Origin: G039029935 sp039029935
Lineage (GTDB): Bacteria > Chloroflexota > Anaerolineae > Caldilineales > Caldilineaceae
Assembly: GCA_039029935.1 (NCBI GenBank)
Contig: JBCCFC010000547.1
Span: forward strand, 1 to 8,688
Length of the DNA: 8,688 bases
Direction: 5' to 3'
Below, one piece after another: positions 1 through 7,958 of this stretch. The notes beneath the pieces are model-generated. The model worked only from the letters and a program-made list of their open reading frames with translations. It was not told the DNA's origin and did not search any database. Position 1 is the stretch's first letter. Each line of letters opens with the position of its first letter. The position numbers and the translations under genes are program-made.

Positions 1-366
1 CCCCTGCCCAGTACTGGCAGAACTTGAGTCAGGGAGTCGAGTCGGTTTAGTTTTTCACGGATGAGGAGCTGCAAGCGAACGGTTTCAATCAGCAGATGCG
101 CGATAGCCCCAATTTAGTCAATGCGGGTGTGGTGCTGGAGGATGTGGACTTATTCGATGCCGACTTCTTCGGCTATCCTCCCCGCCAAGCTCAAATTATG
201 GATCCGCAGCAGCGCCTCTTTTTGGAGCTGGCCTGGGAAGCATTAGAAACGGCGGGCTACAATCCCAATCTTTGTTCCTATCCCATCAGTCTGTTCGGCG
301 GCGTTGGCGTTGGCAGCTATTTTCTCTACAACCTATTTTCTAATCCTGAACTAATCGCCACGGTCG
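1..366 (+). pseudogene. Type I polyketide synthase ketosynthase fragment (N-terminal part only)
   Basis: This is a remnant of a modular type I PKS, the N-terminal part of a beta-ketoacyl synthase (condensing) domain. Read in the frame starting at base 3, it opens with YWQNLSQGVESV, has a TAG stop at 48-50, and continues with FFTDEELQANGF. It then shows the KS hallmarks: LFDADFFGYPPRQAQIMDPQ, QRLFLELAWEALETAGYNP and SLFGGVGVGSYFLYNLFSNP. Homology stops shortly after NPELIATVG (about 366). The expected continuation towards the catalytic Cys (TACSTS) and the two His residues is absent, and the frame runs through unrelated DNA to a stop at 423-425. The in-frame TAG sits where family members usually carry Ser, so a single substitution explains it. 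The piece cannot condense anything and is non-functional. It continues off the left edge, so whether an upstream module exists is unknown. The only ATG after the stop is at 96; I do not read it as a real start. Confidence 0.88.
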
Positions 367-425
367 GTGTCGGTCAAATTCGCCACAGCAATCGCCCCGA
401 CAACCTTGCCTGCCGTTCTGCCTAA
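351..425. other. Rearrangement junction between PKS fragment and RHS 3' end
   Basis: Plus-strand KS homology ends after NPELIATVG (about 366). Just to the right, the minus strand still encodes plausible RHS tail sequence (GRTAGKVVGAIAVANLT, down to about 369). The breakpoint therefore lies at roughly 366-372. The two open frames overlap tail to tail at 351-425 only because each runs across the junction to the first chance stop: TAG at 353-351 for RHS and TAA at 423-425 for the PKS fragment. Neither end is the native terminus of its gene. No terminal inverted repeat, target-site duplication or integrase core site is visible here, so the joining mechanism is unknown. Confidence 0.7.
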
Positions 426-3400
426 GACTTTGGTGGCCGCAGATGCACCAATCGACATCGCACTATATCCCACACCCGCAGAAGCTGCCCCCAAAATGGC
501 ACCCATCCCTGCATTAATAAAGACATAGCCGATAAGGTCCCATCCGCTCATGCCAGACGCTAGACCGCCGATCAATCCAGTGACAGCACCAAGCCCCGCA
601 CCCACAAGCGCAGCAGTTGCCACGGTTGACGCAACAGCGGCTGCTGCGCTTGCTGCGGCTGCTGCGGCGGCTGCTGCGGCGGCTGCTGCGGTGGCTGCGG
701 CTTCAGCAATGGCCGTGGCTGCTGCCGTAATCGCCGCAATAATCGCCGCAATAAACCGACCACTGGGGTCTACATACATCATTGGATTGTTCCCACCATA
801 GAGGTAAGGACTAAAAAACTCATCTTCAGGGTCTGGTGAGTAGAAGCGTCGCAAAACAGGGTCATAGAGCCGTGCCTTATAATAGTAGGTCTGACTCTCC
901 GCATCCCATTCCTGTCCTGTATAGCGATGGAGTACCAAGCCCGGCATTTGTCCCTGTGGCGGCTCCAACTCTTCCCCAAAGGGTCGATAGCTAAAGATGC
1001 CAGTAAGATCACCTTGATCGGTAAAGACAACGCGCGTGGACCCAAGATAATCTTTGAGGAAATAGTGGGCAATGTCGTCTTGGAGCATGGCCACCAATCC
1101 ATAGGGCGTATAGATATAGGTTTGGTTTTGGGTTACGGTTTGCCCATCCCCCGTTTGAATGGTCAGCGGTTTGGGATTTGTGTCATCATTCAGCCAATAC
1201 ACCTGCTGAGAAAGGATTTCTGTTGCCGCGTCTTGGATAATTTTTACCAAACGCTGGTCACTGCGGCCATAGTGCATGGAGAGTGTGTGCCCGCTACTTT
1301 GACCGACTGTTTCTGTCAACCCAGAAACGAGATTGTAGCGAAGGCTTTGCCGTTCATCATAGGACGTTTGGTCAATATTTCCATTCCCGTCATAGGTAAA
1401 CGTCGTATCCGCCGCTGCACCAGTGCCATCGTCTGAGTGTTGCACCTGAACCTGATCCGTGCCCGCGTTATAATCCCATGTGGTTGTGGTTGTCCCTTGG
1501 GTCAGTGTACGAATGTTGCCGTGTGCATCGTAGTCAATATTGTGAATACTTTCGGACTCACCCTGCTCAAACTGCGCCATGGTCAACCAATTGAAATCAG
1601 AGTACGCCAACGACCAGTTTTGTTGTGGATAGGTCACATCACTCGCCGCGGCCCCTTTTAATTCACTTTGTAACGACGTCACCATGCCACGATAGACAGC
1701 TTGACCGTTGGCATCCGTCTCATAGCCCAATTGTTGCGCAAAATAGGTGTTGTCATCAATCGCCGTGAGCTGACCCAAGAAGTTATAGTCATAGGTGCGT
1801 GTGACATTTTGTTCCAGTGGGTCCAAGGTTTCCGTTGCCAGCTTTTGGTCGGCACGATAGGTGTAGGATGCATAGCAATTTTCACCAACACCCTCCTGTC
1901 CAACTTGGGTGAGGGTGCCCAAGGCATTATAGCCATAGACAACTTCAAATGCCTCATCCGCTTGCCCTGCTTCATGTGGATAGGTCAGCTTGGTGACTTG
2001 ACCAAGACGGTCATAGGTGTATGCAATTTGTTTTGTCTCATCCCCAAGTGTTCTGGTCTCAACCGTTCTGGCCCCAACTGTTGTCTCAATCGTTGTGGTC
2101 TTGGCGGTGATATCCCCCTGCACATTATAGGAAAACGTCTCGGTTGTCACAGTCCCATTTTGATTGGTCATGACACGTGTTTCTTGCCCTAAATCATGCA
2201 TATTTGTGCCATCACCATCATAGTCCCAGCGATAGAGCCATGTGTCAACCCCGAGCGGATAGTCTTGGTCCGCCTGTGCCTCAAGCGTTTCTCGGTTCCA
2301 AGCCGCTTCAAAATACCCTTGCTCCACGGAACGACCCAGCGCATCATATTTAAAATAGACAATTTGATCCGTGCCATTGACACCATTTCCCTGCCCAACA
2401 GGGGTGAGCACAAAGCGAATCTGGTCTGCCCGATCATAGATCAATTGGCTCTCACCTGTATTGGGCGTGGACTTGCGGATAACCCGCCCCAAGAAATCTG
2501 GCTCTTGGGTGCTCAACCAATCATCAGCACTTGACCCACTCGGCGGTGCATAATAGTTTGGTGGTTTTGTTGTGATCAGTTGTTTACGCGCATTATACTC
2601 ATAACTCGCCGTCAAAACCGCCCCGCCATCGCTTGTGACCTGACGGGCGGCAATGGTTAAGTCGAGGGCATCGCGCACGGTTTGTGCTTGATTGCCATCT
2701 GGGTCTACCTCTACTTCGGCAACATACAGCCCCTCTGCAACCCCGGGTAAGAAATTCGCCCCATTGGTTGCATAGAGATAGGTTGTGACAGCCTCATTAC
2801 CAAGACGAATCGATAACGCGTAGCCCGCATGACCCATCTGAATGGAGCGTTTCAACGGAGAAGACTCAAACAATTCACGCTCATAGGGATACTGTGCATC
2901 ATCCGGTGACGTCGTCATGGTTGCCCAATAGTCAACCACGTCGCCAGCCATCACCCCACTATCCCAGTCCATACTTTCCACAAGCGTTGACTGATAGCCA
3001 AAAACTTGTCCTGTATAGGGAACCATCTTTGTGGTGATCGCCTTGCTGCCAAACGCATCATAGAGATAGTCCATTGCCAGAATGCCCTCATCATCCATTG
3101 CCTGTGTCTGGATCGTCTGCCCTGCGCCATCGGTATAGTTGACAGTCATGACGGGTTCCTCAAGCACCATGATTTGGGCAAAGGTCATCTGCGCTTGGCT
3201 TGTGGTCAGCGAGAGCATTCCTTGGGCAGGTGTGCTGGCATAATGCCCCAAAATTTGTTGCCCATTGACAAAAAAGAGCAGGCTTTGCCCCTGTGAAACA
3301 AGCAAGCAATCTGCGGATGATGTGGTCAGGGGCATCTGATATGTATCAACACCAGCACCATCAGCCGAGAGTGTCCACGTCCCCGATTGATAGGTCACGC

Positions 3401-6400
3401 TGACGGTATCCCCCAGAGTGACACCAAATGGCTGTGTAATCTCGGCATCACCAACAACGCCAACGGACCAGCGGATGCCGCAATTTGTATAGACATCGGA
3501 CCCACGAAGCGTCACCATACTCGCCGTTCCATTTGAGCCTTGGTAGGTTAACTTCTGGTTGACCACGCTCCACGATGTTGCGTCCTCTGAATCCCATACA
3601 TCCTCCCACAAACCATCCCGGAAATCATCAAACAGCCCACCTGTGCGCGGCGTGATTTCAAACCATGCATTGGGTGCTGTTTGCCAGTCAACGGTGTCAA
3701 GTTGTGTATATGATTGCGCAGATGCTCTTGCATAGGAGAACCCTTGGAGTGTTGAAGGACACTCATCCGGGCCTGTTGCCACAATCAAGCGATGAAGATG
3801 ATCATAGAAATAGCGCAATGTCTCACCAGCAGGCCCCAAATCTGCAACCTGTAGCCAACGGTCTGGATCATAGACCTGTGCGGAAAAGTTGCCAACAACG
3901 GGTGCAAAGAAGATGTTGTCGACGAGGACGCTCCCGCCAGCCATGTCATTGGAGAGACGCGCTGTAATAGTCGCTGCGGCGTCAAGTGTGAGATAGCACC
4001 CAATATACTGCCATTGTCCTTCTGTGTGCGGGATAGGCTGCTGTGCAATCTCGGTTGCGCCATTCAAGAAGGACCAGCCCGCTTGGCCGCTTGGGTCCTC
4101 TATTGTTTTGACCCAACAGGTTAAGACATAACGACCCGGCGTGGGAATTGAAAATGCCTGTTCAAGCGTGACGCCACTGCCACCTGTGAGTTGCAAACAC
4201 CGGCTTCCTGTGTGCGCATCATTGGTATAGAACAAATCCGCCAGCGTCCCTTGACTGGGTTGCCAGACCCCAGTGCCATCACCTGTGCCATCCCCTGTCG
4301 CTTCATAGGGTTCAAAACCAGCATACCCAGCCTCTGGTGTGGGTGTACTCGTCGCATTGGCATTGACAAACTGTGCAATCACCTGATTGCCCGTTGTGTC
4401 ATAGATATTGGATTGAACAACCGCTGCACTATCTGCTATCGCCGCAACCTGACCCGATTGCGGGTGACGTGCAAGCACCTCTTCCTTCTTGAGCCATCCA
4501 GCTTGGTCTCCGCCTGTGGCAAAGTTAAACGTTGGCTCCGTCTGACCCGCATCCGGCCCCAACCATTGATAGGTTGCTTTCTCTGCCCACACTCCACTAG
4601 CGACGTTGACAGCATCAAAGGATTGATACTCGATGACAACAGAGGTAATAAGTTCACCTTCGGTTAAATTTTCCCGCGTACTCTGTGCAACTGCCGTCAG
4701 CATGTTGGCGGCTTTTAATCCAGCATAATCCGCAATGTCCCACGCATAGGTCATCGCCTCTTGAAGCTGTTCTTCAACACCATACTCATTGTGGTGTGTA
4801 AGCATTTGCGACGCCACCAACCCCGTTTGGGACGAGAAGGTGCGGGTTGTTGTCTTTGTCACGCTGCCAGCATTCGGTATGTTTGACCCATCCGCACCCA
4901 AAACCACCAACCCCATCGTGGTTTCAACGGTTTCGCTATTTACAGGGACAGCGACGGGCTGGATAACCCCCACCTCAGACGCGTCGCCTGCATCCAATAG
5001 CTGACCATCCCATCGCTCCCGTGTTTGGGAAAGAAGCTGACCATCTGCGTGGTAGACAGCGGTTTCATAGAGTGTCCCAACAAAGAGGCTATAGTACTCA
5101 TTAAAATTAGACTCACCCGGGGCACCCAATGGGAGTCCATTATGAAATTTATAGACCGTCCAACCCATCGTTGCGCCACTGGCATCCAGCGGTGTCACGG
5201 TCACTTCTGGGTACTGGATCACTTGCCCCGTGCTATCAAAGAGTGCCTTGTCTGTGTTATACGCATACGTTTTGGATCGTGGTTGATACCCATCATCAAT
5301 GGTGAGGCGCGAAACGACAATGTCCGTTTCTGTCTCTGCCAATGAGCCATTTAAGATACGGTAGAGGGTCAGCGATGAGAGGTCATTAAAATCATAATTG
5401 GCACGATATGTAACAAAAGACTGGAACCCGCCTAGAATGCCACCAGAGTAAACCGGATCTTCTGGTAGAATCCATTGATCCTGATAAACAATTGGCTCTC
5501 CATAAACCCGCCCATTTTTGAGGGGCAAGACAATCGTCTCATCATCAATCTGGTAGGCAATGTAGTAGGGTGCGCGATTGAAAAGCGGCGTAATTTTACT
5601 AGTGGCATTTAGATCATAGATTTCCTTGAGTGAGCCATCTGTATTTTGATGATAGAGTGTTTCGCCAATGGTGATAAATTGCCCATTGATGCTGGGTTGA
5701 AACTGACCCGTCGGATCGTCAACACCAACAGTGACCCAATCGCCTTTCCCGCCTGACGCATAAGGGTCATAGCGCAAAACATAGTCATCTGTCGAACGTC
5801 CGTCAATCGTTGAACGTAGGGCTAACCCTTCTCCATAGACATAGAAGTTATTCTCTTCACCCGATGTACGAAGATCATCCTCTCTCCACTCCTGCCCATT
5901 ATAGCTGTAAATGTAACGACCGCTATAGAGGCTTCTGCCAACAATCTGTGTTTGAAAGACCGCCGCATCCAACGCACCGCTATACACATGGAGCTTACCG
6001 AAATGTTGATCCCACATGACAATCGACATCTCTGCCGTGCCATCCTCTTCGTCACCCGTTGGATATGTTAAGGCCGCAAATGTATCACCAACAGCCCAAA
6101 GCGCATTGGCAAAGAGCGATGCCCACTCGAAACGAATAGAAGAAGGGAGCGATAAGCCTGACTCATGCCAGTCGTTCGCCAAATCTTTATAGTAGATAGT
6201 GCCTTCCTCAAGGCTACCATCGTCAAAAGAGGCTACCACGTAAAAGGTGTTATGAGCAGCAACCGCAAGTTGGCTCGTGCTGTGTCGTCTATCATCTGCT
6301 CTCCACGTCCGCTGAACACGATCAAAGTCAAAGCGAACAACGTTCGGTTGTCCACCTGGATGCAGGACAATAAAATCGTCTCCACTCATGAGAACCGCTT

Positions 6401-7958
6401 CTGCTGGCTCAATATCATCCTCATGTACGTCAAAATCCTCCTGCACGGTGACTTCCCATTCCCCAAACTGGTAGTCTTTTTTGTTGAAGATGTATAGCTT
6501 ATCCTCATAGACACTATTTAAATAGAGCGCAAAAAAATCTGGTTGAATCGTTATCTTGATTTGATCAATTTGCTCTTCTTCCAGATCGAGACCGGGCAAG
6601 CTATCGTATTCCCAAGGGGTTGACCACTGTCCACCCGACTGATAGACTTGGATCGCGCTTTTTGAATCTTTGATCCAATAAACGACAACATAATCAGACC
6701 CAAACCAAATACGAGGTGTGGTCGTTCCTCCTCCTGAAAGCGGGTCGCTAATCAAAATTTTCTTTTTAAAAATATCAACATTGTCTGCGCCGCTATCTTC
6801 TGGGTTCCAAGAAAGTTGCTCATAGGTGTACTCGACCCGCCCACCTTGTGGATAGGTGACAGAGAGCAATGCCCCCGGATTGTCTGTGCTGCCAGCCAAA
6901 TCATACTGAAACACCATTGGTGGGATCATGGGTTGACCTGCTTTTTGTTGGGCAATCGTGCTTAAAATACGTTTGTCAAAATAGGCAACATCGCCATCAT
7001 CCGCCCAATCAGGCTTATCTTGCTGGTAGTTATAGAGTGTCTCTTCATAGCCTAAAACAACCGTATAGAGCTCTTCCCCCTGCGAAGCGACTTCAAGAGA
7101 GGTCAGATAACGCGTTTGATAACTGTCTTGGTATGCATAATAGGTTTCACCGCCTGGCTTGGTGTGTAAAGGAGAATATTCAGTGAGTTTTTTCTCTGCA
7201 TAGTGAAACGTTACAGTTCGTCCCATCGGGTCAAGAATTTGGTCAATATAAGAGGCTCGGGTGTATGCCACACCATCCGTAACATTCAATTCATCATTGG
7301 TGTATGTGTAAACGACACCCTCACCCCATGCAGAGCGACGCTCCGATAGATTCCACGCGGCCACATATTGCGTTGCACCATCCGACAATATGCTTGCCCC
7401 GATCCCATTGCCCCAGAACACATTGTGTTGCACAGTCTGCCGACCACTTGCCGGGTCTCCATAAATTTCAACAGAGCCATCTTCCTTGGTGACGGTCCAT
7501 GTTTCGGGTGCGATTTCATAGACAATTTTCCACAACGGGTATTCCTTGCAAAAGAAGCGAATTGATTGTGCATCTTCACCAATAAACGTTAGTAGAAGGG
7601 AATTCCCACCACTCACAAGATAATAGTCATCATCATAGCCAGACGCGCTTGCCATTTGGTTGACAGCAATATGGTCAATGGGCATGGCCCAACCCAGTCC
7701 TAAGATACCTGTTGGGGCTTCCATATTCCATGTGGTCACAGACGCGTTTACATTGCTGTCATACATGGCGACCACTTGCACACCCGGTCCATTTTGGGTG
7801 GGCAAATCGACCAGCGTGATGGGTAAATTTACATCCCCACGAAAATGGTTCACGCTCTCTTTCAGACTACCAATACCATCCGAGCCAAGTTGAAACCCCC
7901 GAACGGCTGGCTTTTGGCTCTGACTTTTGTAGTCTCCTTCTGACCTTATGTCTGTCAT
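351..7958 (-). CDS. Giant RHS/YD-repeat protein with SpvB/TcB-like N-terminus, C-terminal toxin tip apparently lost
   Basis: A 2,535-residue RHS protein. Members of this family form a hollow beta-strand cocoon (as in Tc toxin B-C subunits) around a C-terminal toxin released by self-cleavage. Visible in order: residues about 40-390, an SpvB/TcB-like region with VNLPITLVDLP, GILGLGWAMP, MGRTVTFHY and GGRVEYTYE; about 395-900, repeated Tyr/Trp-rich strands suggesting a beta-propeller, as in TcB; about 1236-1353, a carbohydrate-binding-like beta-sandwich ending VDNIFF; about 1440-1600, a second LamG-like beta-sandwich; about 1740-2290, YD repeats (YEYNARKQL, YKYDALGRSV, YTYDRLGQVTKL, YDAHGNIRTL, FTYDGNGNI); about 2300-2402, the RHS core (YLGSTRVVF, FSYRPFGE, RYTGQEWDAESQTYYYKARL, NNPMMYVDPSGRF). 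D2397 of DPSG is the expected autoprotease Asp. Only 138 residues follow: an Ala-rich and Gly-rich hydrophobic tail. No signal peptide or PAAR domain is seen at the N-terminus, so the export route is unknown. The start is fixed by the ribosome binding site 8 bases upstream. The reading frame is intact. The final residues (about DTDRGD) come from antisense PKS DNA. Confidence 0.93.
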   Translation of the reverse strand: MTDIRSEGDYKSQSQKPAVRGFQLGSDGIGSLKESVNHFRGDVNLPITLVDLPTQNGPGVQVVAMYDSNVNASVTTWNMEAPTGILGLGWAMPIDHIAVNQMASASGYDDDYYLVSGGNSLLLTFIGEDAQSIRFFCKEYPLWKIVYEIAPETWTVTKEDGSVEIYGDPASGRQTVQHNVFWGNGIGASILSDGATQYVAAWNLSERRSAWGEGVVYTYTNDELNVTDGVAYTRASYIDQILDPMGRTVTFHYAEKKLTEYSPLHTKPGGETYYAYQDSYQTRYLTSLEVASQGEELYTVVLGYEETLYNYQQDKPDWADDGDVAYFDKRILSTIAQQKAGQPMIPPMVFQYDLAGSTDNPGALLSVTYPQGGRVEYTYEQLSWNPEDSGADNVDIFKKKILISDPLSGGGTTTPRIWFGSDYVVVYWIKDSKSAIQVYQSGGQWSTPWEYDSLPGLDLEEEQIDQIKITIQPDFFALYLNSVYEDKLYIFNKKDYQFGEWEVTVQEDFDVHEDDIEPAEAVLMSGDDFIVLHPGGQPNVVRFDFDRVQRTWRADDRRHSTSQLAVAAHNTFYVVASFDDGSLEEGTIYYKDLANDWHESGLSLPSSIRFEWASLFANALWAVGDTFAALTYPTGDEEDGTAEMSIVMWDQHFGKLHVYSGALDAAVFQTQIVGRSLYSGRYIYSYNGQEWREDDLRTSGEENNFYVYGEGLALRSTIDGRSTDDYVLRYDPYASGGKGDWVTVGVDDPTGQFQPSINGQFITIGETLYHQNTDGSLKEIYDLNATSKITPLFNRAPYYIAYQIDDETIVLPLKNGRVYGEPIVYQDQWILPEDPVYSGGILGGFQSFVTYRANYDFNDLSSLTLYRILNGSLAETETDIVVSRLTIDDGYQPRSKTYAYNTDKALFDSTGQVIQYPEVTVTPLDASGATMGWTVYKFHNGLPLGAPGESNFNEYYSLFVGTLYETAVYHADGQLLSQTRERWDGQLLDAGDASEVGVIQPVAVPVNSETVETTMGLVVLGADGSNIPNAGSVTKTTTRTFSSQTGLVASQMLTHHNEYGVEEQLQEAMTYAWDIADYAGLKAANMLTAVAQSTRENLTEGELITSVVIEYQSFDAVNVASGVWAEKATYQWLGPDAGQTEPTFNFATGGDQAGWLKKEEVLARHPQSGQVAAIADSAAVVQSNIYDTTGNQVIAQFVNANATSTPTPEAGYAGFEPYEATGDGTGDGTGVWQPSQGTLADLFYTNDAHTGSRCLQLTGGSGVTLEQAFSIPTPGRYVLTCWVKTIEDPSGQAGWSFLNGATEIAQQPIPHTEGQWQYIGCYLTLDAAATITARLSNDMAGGSVLVDNIFFAPVVGNFSAQVYDPDRWLQVADLGPAGETLRYFYDHLHRLIVATGPDECPSTLQGFSYARASAQSYTQLDTVDWQTAPNAWFEITPRTGGLFDDFRDGLWEDVWDSEDATSWSVVNQKLTYQGSNGTASMVTLRGSDVYTNCGIRWSVGVVGDAEITQPFGVTLGDTVSVTYQSGTWTLSADGAGVDTYQMPLTTSSADCLLVSQGQSLLFFVNGQQILGHYASTPAQGMLSLTTSQAQMTFAQIMVLEEPVMTVNYTDGAGQTIQTQAMDDEGILAMDYLYDAFGSKAITTKMVPYTGQVFGYQSTLVESMDWDSGVMAGDVVDYWATMTTSPDDAQYPYERELFESSPLKRSIQMGHAGYALSIRLGNEAVTTYLYATNGANFLPGVAEGLYVAEVEVDPDGNQAQTVRDALDLTIAARQVTSDGGAVLTASYEYNARKQLITTKPPNYYAPPSGSSADDWLSTQEPDFLGRVIRKSTPNTGESQLIYDRADQIRFVLTPVGQGNGVNGTDQIVYFKYDALGRSVEQGYFEAAWNRETLEAQADQDYPLGVDTWLYRWDYDGDGTNMHDLGQETRVMTNQNGTVTTETFSYNVQGDITAKTTTIETTVGARTVETRTLGDETKQIAYTYDRLGQVTKLTYPHEAGQADEAFEVVYGYNALGTLTQVGQEGVGENCYASYTYRADQKLATETLDPLEQNVTRTYDYNFLGQLTAIDDNTYFAQQLGYETDANGQAVYRGMVTSLQSELKGAAASDVTYPQQNWSLAYSDFNWLTMAQFEQGESESIHNIDYDAHGNIRTLTQGTTTTTWDYNAGTDQVQVQHSDDGTGAAADTTFTYDGNGNIDQTSYDERQSLRYNLVSGLTETVGQSSGHTLSMHYGRSDQRLVKIIQDAATEILSQQVYWLNDDTNPKPLTIQTGDGQTVTQNQTYIYTPYGLVAMLQDDIAHYFLKDYLGSTRVVFTDQGDLTGIFSYRPFGEELEPPQGQMPGLVLHRYTGQEWDAESQTYYYKARLYDPVLRRFYSPDPEDEFFSPYLYGGNNPMMYVDPSGRFIAAIIAAITAAATAIAEAAATAAAAAAAAAAAAASAAAAVASTVATAALVGAGLGAVTGLIGGLASGMSGWDLIGYVFINAGMGAILGAASAGVGYSAMSIGASAATKVLGRTAGKVVGAIAVANLTDTDRGD
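354..752 (-). other. Ala/Gly-rich hydrophobic post-core tail of the RHS protein
   Basis: These are residues 2403-2535, the part of the RHS protein after DPSGRF. The first third is almost all Ala with Ile and Thr (IAAIIAAITAAATAIAEAAA, then the 13-Ala run). Next come Gly-zipper-like segments (VGAGLGAVTGLIGGLASGMS and INAGMGAILGAASAGVGYSA). A short basic stretch (TKVLGRTAGKVVG) precedes the end. In RHS polymorphic toxins this is the usual place for a hydrophobic linker leading to the toxin. Here the chain ends within about 20 residues of the last hydrophobic segment, with nothing resembling a nuclease, deaminase, ADP-ribosyltransferase or other catalytic fold. The tail may be a leftover linker. 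A membrane-inserting function is possible but unsupported. Confidence 0.7.
651..692 (+). repeat. 12-bp tandem repeat encoding the poly-Ala tract of the RHS tail
   Basis: The unit GGCTGCTGCGGC occurs in tandem at 657-668, 669-680 and 681-692, with the last base changed in the third copy. Degenerate GCT/GCG-rich copies lie on both sides (about 636-705). On the minus strand each unit reads GCC GCA GCA GCC, four Ala codons. The array therefore encodes 13 consecutive Ala (residues 2424-2436) in the linker just after the RHS core. Because the unit is a multiple of three, gain or loss of a copy keeps the frame. The length may vary between cells or strains by slippage. Confidence 0.85.

Noticed and set aside
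96..425. Treating the plus-strand frame from ATG 96 as a real small gene
   Set aside because: The sequence is internal KS domain, the same frame is KS-like upstream of the stop at 48-50, and the last 20 codons are antisense RHS DNA.
572..763. Minus-strand Gln/Pro-rich frame over the Ala-tract repeat
   Set aside because: It is the alternative-frame reading of the GCN repeat that encodes poly-Ala in the RHS protein. It would only matter after a frameshift.
550..801. Plus-strand Ala-rich 83-codon frame
   Set aside because: The same near-symmetric GCT/GCG repeat gives poly-Ala on both strands. The minus-strand frame continues an established RHS protein, so the plus-strand one is a shadow.
927..1436. 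Long plus-strand open frame opposite the RHS gene (169 codons), and similar ones at 1701-2192, 4191-4667 and 6165-6497
   Set aside because: They lie antisense inside conserved RHS coding sequence. Their translations look like unstructured Cys/Ile/Arg-rich shadow products, and no ribosome binding site or family motif supports them.
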